Source of the DNA: Ricinus communis
Taxonomy: Eukaryota; Streptophyta; Magnoliopsida; Malpighiales; Euphorbiaceae
NCBI RefSeq assembly: GCF_019578655.1
Contig: NC_063258.1
Coordinates: 8,684,802 to 8,748,801, forward strand
Length of the DNA stretch: 64,000 nucleotides
Direction of reading: 5' to 3'
The position numbers were made by a program, and so were the translations under genes. The notes under the pieces were generated by a model that saw only the letters and a list, made by a program, of their open reading frames with translations, ran no database searches and was not told the origin of the DNA. Each line of letters begins with the position of its first letter. Position 1 is the first letter of the stretch. Of this stretch, positions 1 through 11,248 are shown piece by piece.

Positions 1-2697
1 ATAGTAGTTGATTGGTCAACAACTCTCGTATACCAAATTCGGTGAGCCAGCTCAATGAAAATAATTGAAAATTCACATCGGTCAACCTAATAACGCTCTA
101 ACCCAAATTAATATATAAAAACATTAAAACATTAACGTTGCTTGTATTAATGCTTGGATTAATTAAAAATAACATGATTTCTCTCTTACAAGAATGATTT
201 ATGTCTCGTCTTGCTTGATTATCAAGCTAAGCCTAAATGTCACTAGTTAATCTTGTTAATTATGTTCCGATGATCCCTTACACCAATCCTTGTATCATTA
301 GGGAGTCCTTGTGCCTATAGATACATGGAATGAATCCCAATGGTGTAAATCCTAAATTGGCATATTTGGGCCTGCCTTGATTCACGCTGTTCCCTCTCTC
401 CTCCAAAAGATTCATCCACAATCATTTGAACAATGGTACTCTATCAACTAATTTTATTTCTTCTCATTTGTCCAAGCATTAGATCAATTTTTATGATAGT
501 CACTTCCATACGCTCTAACTCAACACTCCTATTTATGCTCGCTAAATAAAACCAAATAATCATACAAGACATAGATTAGAAAGAGAAAAATAAAAGAAAT
601 GAACACTAAGAAAATAGGTAGGATTTTATATCTGATAAGAAAAGAAATTACAAGTTCTTTATTTTCTTCCATGGCTAAGGGTAAGGATCAAATCAAAGTG
701 ATTTAAATAGAACGGTAATCAAAGAACACAAAAGAAAAGAAGGATATGGGCGATAAGTCTAAGCTCGCTAGCGCGAGTCTTCATAAGTCCACAAAGTTCT
801 TGAAAGAACCCATAACCTAATTCTCTACAAAGTAGAAAACTAAAATAATAAGCTCACTAGCCTAAAATATTTTGTTGTATGTGGTTTTCATAGTACGAAA
901 GCCGTTATTCCATAAGAAGAAGAAACTAAAAGCTAAATATGAATGAATAAATAAATAACGATGAATAAATAAAGTGAAGTCAAGAACCAGAGAGGAGTTG
1001 AGTGGCCAACAACTCTCGTAGTCCCAAATTTTATGAGCCAGCTTCATAAAAACAAAGAAAAATTCATGTAGGCCTACCTAGTCACACTCCGACCCAAATT
1101 TCATCATTATATATGTCCCAAACAACAAAATGTTTGCATTCCCACTTGTATTAATTGAAAGCAATATGGTTTCTCCCTTATGCATATTGATTTGCATCTC
1201 GTGCTACTTGATCATCAAGTCATATCCCAATGCCGTCGGTCAAGATTGTCAATTGCTTTCCTATGATTCCTTAACAAAAACAAAGGAGAATTTGTGTGTG
1301 TATACCTAATAACACTCCGACCTAATATACTTCATTATATGCCTTCCAAACATCAAAACACACTCATTCGCACTTTGATTAATCGAAAGCAACATGATTT
1401 CTCCTTTACACGAGTGGATTTACGTTTCATCCTGCTTGATCATCACACTAAGGCCTAATGCCACCAGACAAGCTTGTCAATTGCATTCTGATGATCCCTT
1501 ACGCTAATCCTTGTGTCATCATAGAGTCCTCGTGCCTAGAGGAACAAGGAATGACATAGATCCCAATGGTGCAAATCCCGCTTCATAATATTTAGGTGTC
1601 CCTCGATTTACGTTGTTCCTTCTCTCCTTTAAAAGATTCATCCACGATCATTCTGAGAATGATATTCATACTCGATCAACTAATTTTCTTTCTTCACATT
1701 TGTACAAGTATAGGATCAGTGCCTATGATTATCGCTTCCACGAGCTTTCTCTCAAGAGTTGTGTTTATGCTCCTCAAATAAAACCAAACCATCGTATTAG
1801 ATAAAGAGGAGTTGAAGGAGAATACATGTGGGCATACCTAATAACACTTCAGTCCATATTATATACATATATGCGTCCTAGACATCAAAATACGCACATT
1901 CTCGCTTGGATTAATCAAAAGTAACATGATTTCTCCCTTACGCATGTGGATTTGCATCTTATCATGCCAGATCATCAAGTCACACCATAATGCTACCAGT
2001 CAAGCTTGTCAATTGCATTCCCATAACTTCTTATGCCAATCCTTATGTCATTTTTTATTCAGACTATGCAGAGCCGATCGGTTATAGTGCCAAAGCCCTC
2101 ATTGCATAAGAAGAAGAAATTAGAAGCTAAATATGAATAAATAAATGAAAAAGATGAATAATATAAAGTCAAATCAAGAATCAGAGAGCAATTGACTGGT
2201 CAACAACTCTCACAGTCTCAATTTTTATGAGCCAGCTTAACAAAAATAAGCGAAAATTCTTGTGGGCCTACCTAATAACACTCTGACCCAAATTACATAA
2301 TTATATACATCCCAAACATCAAAATGTGCACATCTTTGCTTGGATTAATCAAAAGGAACATGATTTATCCATCACATGCTTGGATTTGCATCTCATCATG
2401 CTTGATCATCAAGTCATGCTCTAATGCCATAAGAAGCTTATTAATTATGTTCCCATGATTCCTTAATAGAGATAAGGTTAATTTCGTGTGCGCATACCTA
2501 ATAACACTCTAGCCTAATTTACTTTATTATATGCTTCTTAAACACCAAAACGCGTGTATTCCCGCTTGTATTAATCGAAAGTAGAATGATTTCTCCCTTA
2601 CAAGTGTGGATTTGCATCTCGTGCTGCTTGATCATCAAGTCACGCCTCAATACCATCGGTCAAGCTTGTCAATTGCATTCTCATGATTCCTAAATAA
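1..2697 (+). repeat. R repeat array, forward orientation
   Basis: An AT-rich non-coding repeat, called R here. Landmarks recur in order: the dyad GTTGACTGGTCAAC (degenerate in most copies), the word GAGCCAGCTT, a phrase like CCTAATAACACTCCGACC, CATGATTTCTCCCTTAC, and GATCATCAAG. GAGCCAGCTT-like landmarks lie at about 43, 1035 and 2229, so units are roughly 1.0-1.2 kb, with internal deletions and partial units (extra starts near 1300, 1835 and 2490). Short ORFs here are not conserved between units and look accidental. I do not recognise the family. It behaves like a degraded tandem or satellite-like repeat, or like stacked LTRs. Confidence 0.75.
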
Positions 2698-2855
2698 TCA
2701 AGCAGGAGGAGACGTAAATCCATGAGCGTAAGGGAGTAATCATGTTGTTTTCAATTAATCCAAGCTTAGGTAGGCCCGTGCTAATTTTCCTTTACTTTGG
2801 GATCATGATAGTTGTTGCCCAGTCAACTACTCTATGGTTCTTGATTTGACTTTAG
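2698..2855 (-). repeat. R repeat, inverted relative to 1-2697
   Basis: At about 2697 the R sequence turns back on itself: the text after it reads R in reverse (GATGATCAAG-type landmarks, then GTTGCCCAGTCAAC). Element A then interrupts it, and it resumes at 9152. The same turning point occurs in the opposite orientation near 30685, including the flanking AAATAATCAAGCAGGAGG, so the fold-back is older than A. Confidence 0.7.
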
Positions 2856-2860
2856 TCTAT

Positions 2861-4325
2861 TGATGAGCATAGTTTTACACATATTTGCTTGCATATTATT
2901 GCGTATGTTCTTAGCAATTATTATGCTTTTATTCCCAGATCACCCGTGTTTTGTGTTCTTTTGCATTTCAGGAACATTTATAGGACCATCATCGGTGTTT
3001 AAGCAATTATAGATCAATACGTGCGGAAACGGACGAGAATTCATCAAGATCGGACAAGAGCCCGTGTTGCACATTGAGCGGCTGAGTCAAGGCCGTCGAC
3101 CATCACGGCCTAGACTGCCGTGGTGACCAACCATCAAAATTTGGTCTTCAAAATAATAGTTTGGGCACGGTTTCCATAGCCACCACGGCCTCCGGCCGCG
3201 GCCCGTGATGGCCGACGAGGAGCAACATGGTCATGGTGAAACCACAGTTGGTGAGATCCACGATTTCGGCCGGCATGGACTCGGTGTGCTGACCAACTTT
3301 GGACCACGGACGTCTTGAGTTCTATATAAGAAAAATTCATTTTCTTAGAGAAAAAGGGAAGAAGTGACATAGAGCCTGGCGGTTTGGTTCGATACGCGAT
3401 GTGAGTGCAAGAGTTGCGGGGAGTAAGAATCCTGGAATCGCAAGGTTCAAGGTGCAAAACGATGGTGGAAGCAATTCAAGAGGCAGTTTGGGAGATTAAT
3501 CAAAGTGTAGATCCAGTTTGGGTATTCATCCAATTCGAGAGAAAAGGGTGTACATGTTTTATTTCCATTATTCTTTCATTGTGATTGATTTCTTAGATTG
3601 TTTTAAACATGAACATGATTAGCTAGATTGATTTAATCCATTGGGATTTCTTTATTATGTTGGCTTGATATTATATTGTTGGATTGTTCGAGTTGGTTTT
3701 GTATTCTTCTTGTTTTCAGTATGAATAAGATTATGCATTATTCATGAGACGTTGTGAATTGTGATGTTTAGATTGCTTTATGAGATTGAGAAATTCGTTT
3801 GGCAATTGGAATTTTGAATAACAAGAACTGGTTAATAATCGCTTAGAGATAAGGATAATTAATTAGCCGGATTAAGAATTAACAAAGCTTAATAGAGGCG
3901 GATTAAAGCTTAATGCTAATTTAAGAATCAATCATTAGGAAGAGATTCCAACTTTAGGTTATTAGGTTTAGGAATTCGGTTATCTCGAGAGAGATTCGAT
4001 TAAAATCATCCACGGGTAGCATAATTAGACTCACCGATCCTTTATCTTTTGTTTGATTGCCAACTAGTTTAGATTCCCTTTGGGTTTGTCTTCTTGTCTT
4101 GATTATTTCACTTATCAATTACTCCTGCATCTCCCTTAGAACTTAGCTTGTAGTTAATAGTTAGTTTAGAATTTATTCATCATCCATTTTAGGTTAATAT
4201 AACAAAGAACAAAGGAGTAACTCTGGGCTTTCACTTTCCGAGGAATCGACCTTGATACTCGCCATTAGTGCTAGTACATCGATGGGTACAGCATAGATTG
4301 TAGCTAACACGAGTAGCACACATCA
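2861..4325 (+). repeat. 5' LTR of element A (family LTR-1)
   Basis: Begins TGATGAGCATAG and ends CACATCA, directly followed by the primer-site region. About 1465 bp. It matches 7544-9146 and, in reverse, 58689-60164. It contains a GC-rich CACGGCC/GGCCGTG block followed by a TATA box, and near its end the shared phrase around CGATGGGTACAGC. Compared with the 3' LTR it lacks a 99-bp insertion and has small differences in the GC-rich part. Confidence 0.9.
3080..3330 (+). promoter_or_regulatory. LTR-1 promoter: GC-rich CACGGCC block plus TATA box
   Basis: A block rich in CACGGCC and GGCCGTG words, in both orientations, sits in otherwise AT-rich DNA and runs to the TATA box TATATAAG at 3323-3330. 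The arrangement is the same in the other LTRs of the window. Transcription is inferred to start a few tens of bases downstream, which makes the block the proximal upstream region of U3. Confidence 0.6.
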
Positions 4326-4380
4326 AGTTTTGGCGATTCTTGGTGTTTGAAAACTAGAGTGAAATTTGCTATTTGTTAAT
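4326..4380 (+). other. Degenerate primer-binding site and conserved leader of element A
   Basis: Directly after the LTR the sequence reads AGTTTTGGCG and then decays. Sister copies at 58665-58682 and 43991-44008 keep an 18-base near-complement of the tRNA-Asp 3' end, so this is the same site with damage. From 4345 follows GTTTGAAAACTAGAGTGAA, a leader word shared with elements B, C, E and F. A primer site this degraded argues that A can no longer be copied. Confidence 0.7.
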
Positions 4381-4518
4381 TTAGCCATTTTTTTTTCTTT
4401 CTTATTATTTTATGATTTTTTTTATTGTTATTTTTATTTGTTTATTTATTTTATTTTATTTGTACATATTTATTTAGCTTAAGTTTATGATTCAGATAGT
4501 GAATGATAAGGAGGTTCA

Positions 4519-4941
4519 ATGCTAAACCCAAAATCTTTGTATGACGCATTGGAAAATGAGAATAGGAACTAAGAGAGTGCTAAAAATTGGGATGCCCGTG
4601 CATCTTTAGATGCTCGGGTGGAATCGTTTTGCAGGGCTACCGATCAACTCTCTTCTCCTATCCTTTCATCTCAAGTCTTTAGTGAATTTTGTTGTGGTTT
4701 GCATATGTGTAATGATTGTCCATTGTATAGTGATGTTGCTCATTGTTCTTATAACTGTGAACAGGTGAATTATACGGGAAGTTGGCCAAGTGACTCATAT
4801 GGAAGCACCTATAATCAAGAGTGGAGTACTCATTCACCCTTTGGATGGAGCTTAGATGGCCAAGAACCACTAGGAATTGGCTACATCGGCCCTAATGTTG
4901 CACCTTCAACTCAAGATGAAGAGTTAGTGTCGGAGAGCTGA
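4519..4941 (+). pseudogene. Gag-derived zinc-knuckle ORF of element A, broken
   Basis: Reads MLN.SLYDALENE, then a stop codon after about 17 residues, then continues in frame to 4941. The C-terminal half matches the nucleocapsid end of Athila Gag. The knuckle has the Athila spacing C-x2-C-x3-H-x4-C, but here the first Cys is Ser (SEFCCGLHMCNDC). The sister ORF in F (58121-58498) is open and keeps all four ligands. Downstream, residues like VNYTGSWPSDSYGSTYN parallel the NYVG...NPY.NTYN stretch that follows the knuckle in Athila Gag. There is no capsid domain before it. The role is inferred to be RNA binding or packaging; this copy is dead. Confidence 0.75.
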
Positions 4942-5690
4942 TGATGAGGTTCATAACAAGTCTTGAGGAAAGATTCAACAAACAGAGAGGATACTTGAAG
5001 ATCAACAAGCCTCGATTAACAACATAGAGCATCAAGTAGGCTTAATCTTCAAGTTACTAGCGGAAGAGCAATTGAGAACTCCATCAAATGCTGCTGAATC
5101 AGAGGAACATTTGGCGCCATCACTTTGCGTTCGGGTGAGAATTTTCTGGTTTATCTATTATGTTTGGCGATGATGCTTATGTGCGGGACGACTCTTTGAA
5201 CATGGAGATAGAACCGGAAAGGAAGAGGCAAACATGATCCTCCGAAAGACTATCAAGAGGAATGTACAGTTGATGATGTTGAGTTGCGATTAGAGGAATT
5301 GTTGGTAGATTTTCCACAAGTCCCTTCGATGATGGAAGATGAGCACGAGTTGTCCAATGAAGAAGTCTTGGAGGAGCTCGAGTTTCTCCTAGCAAGTGAA
5401 CCAAGCCGGGGGTGAGAAAACCATCGACACTCCTGAAGAGATTGCCCAACCATTGATCCTTCCAATTGTTGAAACTCCGACTTTCAAATTGGAAGAGCCC
5501 TGAAACATCATGACTACGTCCAATTATACGAGGTAGTCTTGCCCATTATATTGGTAGCTTGCTTGATAGTCGAGGAAGAGGAAATTGATGATTATCCCTC
5601 TAGCGGATACTTGAAGACATTTGCTTGGAAGAAGGATGGATGGTCGTCGATCACGCCCATTTGCCTTTCACCATGAGTCCGGTAAGAAGA
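4942..5690 (+). pseudogene. Remnant of the Gag-Pol linker and pre-RT region, element A
   Basis: Across several frames one reads ERFNKQRGYLEDQQAS and EHQVGLIFKLLAEEQ (the coiled-coil end of Athila Gag). Then come VDDVELRLEELLVDFPQVPS and EDEHELSNEEVLEELEFLLA, matching the segment between protease and reverse transcriptase in D (39073-39594). A short piece like YLKTFAWKKDGW corresponds to the AFAWKIADI start of RT. The protease core (DLGAS) that should lie between is missing. Frameshifts and stops are frequent here. The equivalent segment in F (57322-57966) is one open frame of 214 codons. Confidence 0.7.
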
Positions 5691-6012
5691 CTCATCACAT
5701 AAAAAGAAGCGCTTTGGGAGGCACCCCAAACTTTATCTTTAATCTTTAATATTTTAACCTTTTGTTTTGAAACATTTTATTAGTTTTAGTTTTCATATTT
5801 TCGGTTATAATTTTATTTCTTTATTTTATTATTTTGATTCTCTGGGGAGGCCGAATTTCCACAACATCGGCCTCGATGCATGATCAGGCGATCCCTAGAT
5901 CTTTTATTTTCCTGCATTTATTTACTTTATTTTTCGTACATGTCATGCACTTGGATTGTATTGCCTTTGTTCTCTTAGTTGAGCATTCCATGCGGGGTAT
6001 CCATAACATTTT

Positions 6013-6028
6013 ACACTGAGGACAGTGT
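6013..6028 (+). other. Conserved 3' hairpin ACACTG-AGGA-CAGTGT
   Basis: A six-base-pair stem with an AGGA loop, followed shortly by TTCAAGTGTGGGG. At 60431-60448 the homologous site has a seven-base-pair stem with a TGGA loop, so pairing is kept while the loop changed. In F (near 56957-56975, minus strand) the stem has one mismatch. It may act in the RNA (export, stability or packaging). That function is inference only. Confidence 0.55.
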
Positions 6029-7524
6029 GTTCTTCAAGTGTGGGGTGCTTATGGATAAACCATAATCTCTCATATGGATTTTTAATATATCTGAAATTGC
6101 TATGGCTAGGTGTTGTGTATTTTTAGGGGATGTTAGGACACTGTGTTTTTATGCACTTGAGTATGCTATTTTTGAGCTGATTGATGACTTGATTTATAGA
6201 ATTGTAGTTACTTTTCTTTGTTGTTCATTGTCCTTAGAAAACAATTTATGGTATTTTACACATCAACCCTGCCGGGTTAAATCGGTGTTATTTAATTGTT
6301 TTTTTCGAATTGTCGAATTTTAACTTAGAACGTTGATAATATCATATGCATGTGTTTCTTAAGTAATGATTCAATTAATGATGTTGCGAATCAACTGCAC
6401 CTAATACCACACCTGAAAGTGAGATTTTGAGCCAGTTAAGCATTCATTATACTTATGCTCTTTATATTTCTTGTTTGAGTGTGCATTGCACTTAACTTTG
6501 CTTCTAGAACTTGCTTTGTAATGCGTGTTGAAGTTATATGAATATTGTGAATACCATGAGATGATTTGGGCGATTTAGGATTCACCACATTTGACCAAAA
6601 AAAGCCTATCACCTTATGTTTCCATTAGTTAGCCAGTTTTTTGAGCCTTAACCTTTTCTTCATAATCTACACCTATACACTTCAATTATACCATTCTTTA
6701 CATTTATCTTTCCTTTACCCTTATGCTGGAATTTCTTTCTGTGATTTATTCAACTTTATGTGGGATTAAAATGCTAGTTGCTATGTTGGTAAATTCACTA
6801 AATCTTTTTGATATTTTAAATGCTCCCTTTGATCCAATTTGTATTTGTTATTCTTTATGTTTATTCGAGTTGTATGCAGCGGTCGCTAATAAGCTGCTAG
6901 TTCATTATTATAAAAGAAGAAAAAAAAAAGAAGAATATATAATAAACAAATCTCTTTAATTATGTATCTTTTTATTGGATTTAGAGCATTTGCGAGTGTT
7001 ATTCTATGAAGTAGGGATTTTAGTGAATGATTCTTTTTGTGATCTTAGGCATTTAATCCTTTGAGCATGTACTATTGTTTATCGCACGAATTCCAGCATT
7101 TTCATACTTCTGTCCAAATCTCCATACCTTTATCCTAGCCCCATTACAACCTCGGTAAAGACCCTTTGATTTTGGTATTTACTTATTCACAGTAGCGAAG
7201 ATATGATTTATGAGCAAGCTTATGGTGAGCGGGTCTTGTGCATTTGCTTTGAGGGATTTGTTATTCACCTAATATACACTTTGAGCGACTTGAGTGATCC
7301 CTGTGAGGCATTGGTTCATGATGTTTGTGTTGAGTTATCATTTAAGTTACTCATGCATTAATATTATTTCCATTCTTTGTTAATGATTTGTAATTTGATT
7401 TATGATTGAGTAACCTTTGAGATGTGTTGAATACTCTCTGTTGTGGACTAGGGGCATAAACTGAAAGGAATTGCTAACTGTAGTTTTATGGGTTGAGTTG
7501 TTAATTGCTTGAGGACAAGCAATA

Positions 7525-7543
7525 GCTTAAGTGTGGGGTAATT
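7525..7543 (+). other. Polypurine tract region of element A
   Basis: The 3' LTR is preceded by GCTTAAGTGTGGGGTAATT, the usual place for the plus-strand primer. The same words precede the LTR at 11752 and, in reverse, follow the LTR of F at 49412. Confidence 0.65.
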
Positions 7544-9146
7544 TGATGAGCATAGTTTTACACATATTTGCTTGCATATTATTGCGTATGTTCTTAGCAA
7601 TTATTGTGCTTTTATTCCCATATCACCCATGTTTTGTGTTCTTTTGCATTTCAGGAACATTTATAGGACCATCATCGGTGTTTAAGCAATTATAGATCAA
7701 TACGTGCGGAAACGGACGAGAATTCATCAAGATCGGACAAGAGCCCGTGTTGCACACATTGAGCATGGCCTGAGTCAAGGCCGTGCTGACCATCACGGCC
7801 TAGACTCTAGCAGTGACCAACAATCAAAACTTGGTCTTCAAAATAATAGTTTGGGCACGGTTTCCGTAGCCACCACGGCCTCCAGCACGGCCCGTGGTGG
7901 CCAGCACGGGGAGCAACACGGTCATGGTGAAACCTTAGTTGGTGAGATCCACGGTTTGACCGGCATGGACTCGGCCATCTTGACCGACCGGCTTTGGACC
8001 ACGGCCGTGCTGAGTTAAATATATAAGAAAAATTCATTTTTCTTAGAGAAAAAGGGGAAGAAGTGACATAGAGCCCTGGCGGCTGGTTCGATTTTTGCAT
8101 AGTATTGAGTGCAAGAGAGAGTTGCAGGGAGTAAGAATCCCAGAATCGCAAGGTTCCGAGTGCAAAACAGTAGTGGAAGGCACAACCAAAACTCCAACAT
8201 TCTTTACTTCCCCCCTCCTTCCCTGCTTAGACCTTGGCCACTTATTGATGGCCTATACTCCCTCTCTTCTCTCTACTGAATTCAAGAGGCAGTTTGGGAG
8301 ATTAATCAAACTGTAGATCAGTTGGGTACATTCATCAATTCGAGAGAAAAGGGTGTACATGTTTTATTTTCATTATTCTTTCATTGTGATTGATTTCTTA
8401 GATTGTTTTAAACATGAACATGATTAGCTAGATTGATTTAATCCATTGGGATTTCTTTACTATGTTGGCTTGATATTATATTGTTGGATTGTTCGAGTTG
8501 GTTTTGTATTCTTCTTGTTTTCAGTATGAATAAGATTATGCATTATTCATGAGACATTGTGAATTGTGATGTTTAGATTGCTTTATGAGATTGAGAAATC
8601 CGTTTGGCAATTAGAATTTTGAATAACAAGAACTGGTTAATAATCGCTTAGAGATAAGGATAATTAATTAGCCGAATTAAGAATTAACAAAGCTTAATAG
8701 AGGCGGATTAAAGCTTAATGCTAATTTAAGAATCAATCGTTAGGAAGAGATTCCAACTTTAGGTTATTAGGTTTAGGAATTCGGTTATCTCGAGAGAGAA
8801 ACCAAATTCGGCTAAGAATTCGTCCACGGGTAGCATAATTAGACTCACTGATCCTTTATCTTTTGTTTGATTGCCAACTAGTTTAGATTCCCTTTGGGTT
8901 TGTCTTCTTATCTTGATTATTTCACTTATCAATTACTCCTGCATCTCCCTTAGAACTTAGTTTGTAGTTAATAGTTAGTTTAGAATTTATTCATCATCCA
9001 TTTTAGGTTAATATAACAAAGAACAAAGGAGTAACTCTGGGCTTTTGCTTTCCCGAGGAATACAACCTTGATACTCGCCATTAGTGCTAGACTGCATCGA
9101 TAGGTACACTGCCTTAGATTGTAGCTAACACGAGTAGTACACATCA
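7544..9146 (+). repeat. 3' LTR of element A (family LTR-1)
   Basis: TGATGAGCATAG to CACATCA, about 1603 bp, longer than the 5' LTR mainly because of an extra 99-bp segment at 8180-8278. The TATA box TATATAAG lies near 8020-8027, right after the GC-rich block at about 7760-8015. It is followed by the target duplication TCTAT. Confidence 0.9.
8180..8278 (+). other. 99-bp insertion unique to A's 3' LTR
   Basis: The LTRs at 2861 and 58689 run directly from GTGGAAGCAATTCAAG, whereas here about 99 bp starting GCACAACCAAAACTCC separates the two halves. It is also in the duplicated copy (12343-12441). Its ends show no clear target duplication or terminal repeat. Origin unknown. Confidence 0.7.
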
Positions 9147-9151
9147 TCTAT
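9147..9151 (+). repeat. Target-site duplication of element A
   Basis: TCTAT here equals TCTAT at 2856-2860 on the other side of the element. Joining the flanks gives a continuous R sequence (TTTAGTCTAT then CCATATTTC), similar to the unoccupied paralog near 30490. Confidence 0.85.
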
Positions 9152-10748
9152 CCATATTTCTTTATTTATTTATTCAAATTTATCTTCTAATTTCTTTTTC
9201 TTGTGGAATAAGGGCTTCAAAATATAAAAACTGCATTGCTACTTTAGGCAACTTAACATATTCTTTCGGTATATAACTAACTTGTGAAATCAAGTTATCG
9301 GTTCTTTCAAGGACTTTGTGAACTTATCAACACTCGCGCTAGTGAACACAGACTTATCGCTCGCATCCTTTCATTCTTTTGTGTTCTTTATCTGCCGTTG
9401 TGTTTAAATGAATTTGATTTTATCCTTATGCTTAGCTGTATAGAAGAGAACAAAGAACTTGTGATTTCTTTCCTTATCGGATCCGAAATCATACTTATTT
9501 TCTCATTTTTTTCATTTGTTTTATGCCTCCCTTTCTAATCTCTGTCTAATATAATGGTTTTATTTTATTTAGGGAGCATAAGTAGGCATGTTGACTGAAA
9601 GCGCATTGAAGTGGCAATCATAGGCACCAGTCCAATACTTGGACAAATGCGAAGAAAGAAAATTAGTTGATTATGTATTGATATCATTCTTCGAATGATC
9701 TCAGACAAAATCTACTAAAGGAAAGTAGGAACAATGAGAATTGAGGCACGCTAAATATTCCGATGCAGGATTTGCACCATTGGAATCTCCATCATTCCTT
9801 GTTCCTCTAGGCATGATAACTTCTGATGACACAAGGATTGGCGTAAAGAATCATGGGAACTCAATTGACAAGCTTGACCGATGGCAGTGTGCTTAGCTTG
9901 ATGATCAAGTAGGACGAGATGTAAATGAACTGCTAAGGGAGAAATCATGAAATCCAAGCGTAATACAAGTAGCAATGTGAGCATTTTGATGTTAGAGCCG
10001 CATATAATGAAGAAATTTGGGTCGAAGTATTATTAGGCAAACCTAGACAAATTTTCCCTTGTTTGTGTTAAGCTGGCTCACAAAATTTATGACTACAAGA
10101 GTTTTTTATCAGTCAACTACTCTCAGTAAACATATTATTTGAGTTCTCTGCTATGCGGACTTATCAAGACTCATTCTAGTGAACATAGACTTACTGCTTA
10201 TGTCCTTCCTTTCTTTTGTGTTCTTTCTCGGCCTTGTGTTTAAGTCAATTCGATTTGATCCTTTCGTTTAGCCGTATGGAAGAAAATAAAGAACTTGTGA
10301 TTTCTTCCCTTATCAGATCCGAAATCCCATATATGCTCTCATTTTGTTCCACTCTATCTAATATGTGTCTAGTTTGATAGTTTGGTTTTATTTGGCAACC
10401 ATAAATACAATTGACAAGCTTGACAGATGGCATTATGGCTTGACTTGATGATCTAGCATGATAAGATGCAAATCCACGTGCGTAAGGAAGAAATCATGTT
10501 GATTTCAATTAATCAAAGTGGGAATGTGTGCATTTTGATGTCTGGTATGCATATAATTATGTAATTTGGATTGAAGTGTTATTAGGTATGCCCATATAAA
10601 TTCTCCCTATTTTGTTAATCTAGCTCATAAAATTTGGGACTATGAGAGTTGTTGACCACATCAACTTCTCTTTCTCTAGTATGATAATTTGGTTTTATCT
10701 AGAGAGCATAAACACATTATTGAGAAAGTTCATGGAAGTGGCAATCAA
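9152..10748 (-). repeat. R repeat array, reverse orientation, up to the gap
   Basis: Continuation of 2698-2855 after element A. It includes the TATA-like word near 9218-9231 (TATAAAAACTGC), CGGTTCTTTCAAGGAC, dyad relics near 10106 and 10655, and AGCTGGCTCA at 10071 and a variant near 10619. No gene is seen. The last ~100 bases before the gap differ more from the duplicate at 14780-14889, as expected for a poorly supported contig end. Confidence 0.7.
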
Positions 10749-11248
10749 NNNNNNNNNNNNNNNNNNNNNNNNNNNNNNNNNNNNNNNNNNNNNNNNNNNN
10801 NNNNNNNNNNNNNNNNNNNNNNNNNNNNNNNNNNNNNNNNNNNNNNNNNNNNNNNNNNNNNNNNNNNNNNNNNNNNNNNNNNNNNNNNNNNNNNNNNNNN
10901 NNNNNNNNNNNNNNNNNNNNNNNNNNNNNNNNNNNNNNNNNNNNNNNNNNNNNNNNNNNNNNNNNNNNNNNNNNNNNNNNNNNNNNNNNNNNNNNNNNNN
11001 NNNNNNNNNNNNNNNNNNNNNNNNNNNNNNNNNNNNNNNNNNNNNNNNNNNNNNNNNNNNNNNNNNNNNNNNNNNNNNNNNNNNNNNNNNNNNNNNNNNN
11101 NNNNNNNNNNNNNNNNNNNNNNNNNNNNNNNNNNNNNNNNNNNNNNNNNNNNNNNNNNNNNNNNNNNNNNNNNNNNNNNNNNNNNNNNNNNNNNNNNNNN
11201 NNNNNNNNNNNNNNNNNNNNNNNNNNNNNNNNNNNNNNNNNNNNNNNN
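10749..11248. other. Assembly gap of 500 N
   Basis: Exactly 500 undetermined bases, a conventional placeholder length. The apparent open frames across it are artefacts of N translation. Sequence on the right repeats sequence on the left (see 11249-14889), so the true gap is probably negative. Confidence 0.97.

Larger units (their letters stand above)
5691..7543 (+). other. 3' non-coding region of element A
   Basis: After the pre-RT remnant comes about 1.85 kb without a credible gene; the short hydrophobic ORFs at 5834-6019, 6102-6323 and 6723-6959 are AT-rich and not supported as proteins. The same region exists in F (49412-50921 and 56928-57270, minus strand) and as a loose fragment at 60421-61320. 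It contains a conserved hairpin at 6013-6028, a purine run around 6910-6935, and ends with the polypurine tract. Confidence 0.65.
2861..9146 (+). mobile_element. Element A: complete non-autonomous Athila-type LTR retrotransposon
   Basis: Two LTRs (2861-4325 and 7544-9146) start TGATGAGCATAG and end CACATCA. The 5-bp sequence TCTAT flanks the element on both sides (2856-2860 and 9147-9151), a perfect target duplication. The internal region is only about 3.2 kb. It holds a degenerate tRNA-Asp-type primer site, a broken zinc-knuckle ORF, a remnant of the segment that normally precedes reverse transcriptase, and a long 3' non-coding region. Protease, RT, RNase H and integrase are absent. Element F has the same internal structure, so the deletion is a family trait and not local damage. 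Movement would need proteins supplied in trans. Confidence is high for the boundaries and family, lower for how it was mobilised. Confidence 0.9.

Noticed and set aside
1..2855. R as an endogenous pararetrovirus intergenic region
   Set aside because: The promoter-like layout prompted the idea, but no movement, coat or polymerase sequence of that kind is linked to any R copy.
5834..6323. Hydrophobic ORFs in the 3' region of A
   Set aside because: The homologous positions in F and at 60421-61320 do not keep the reading frame; treated as non-coding.
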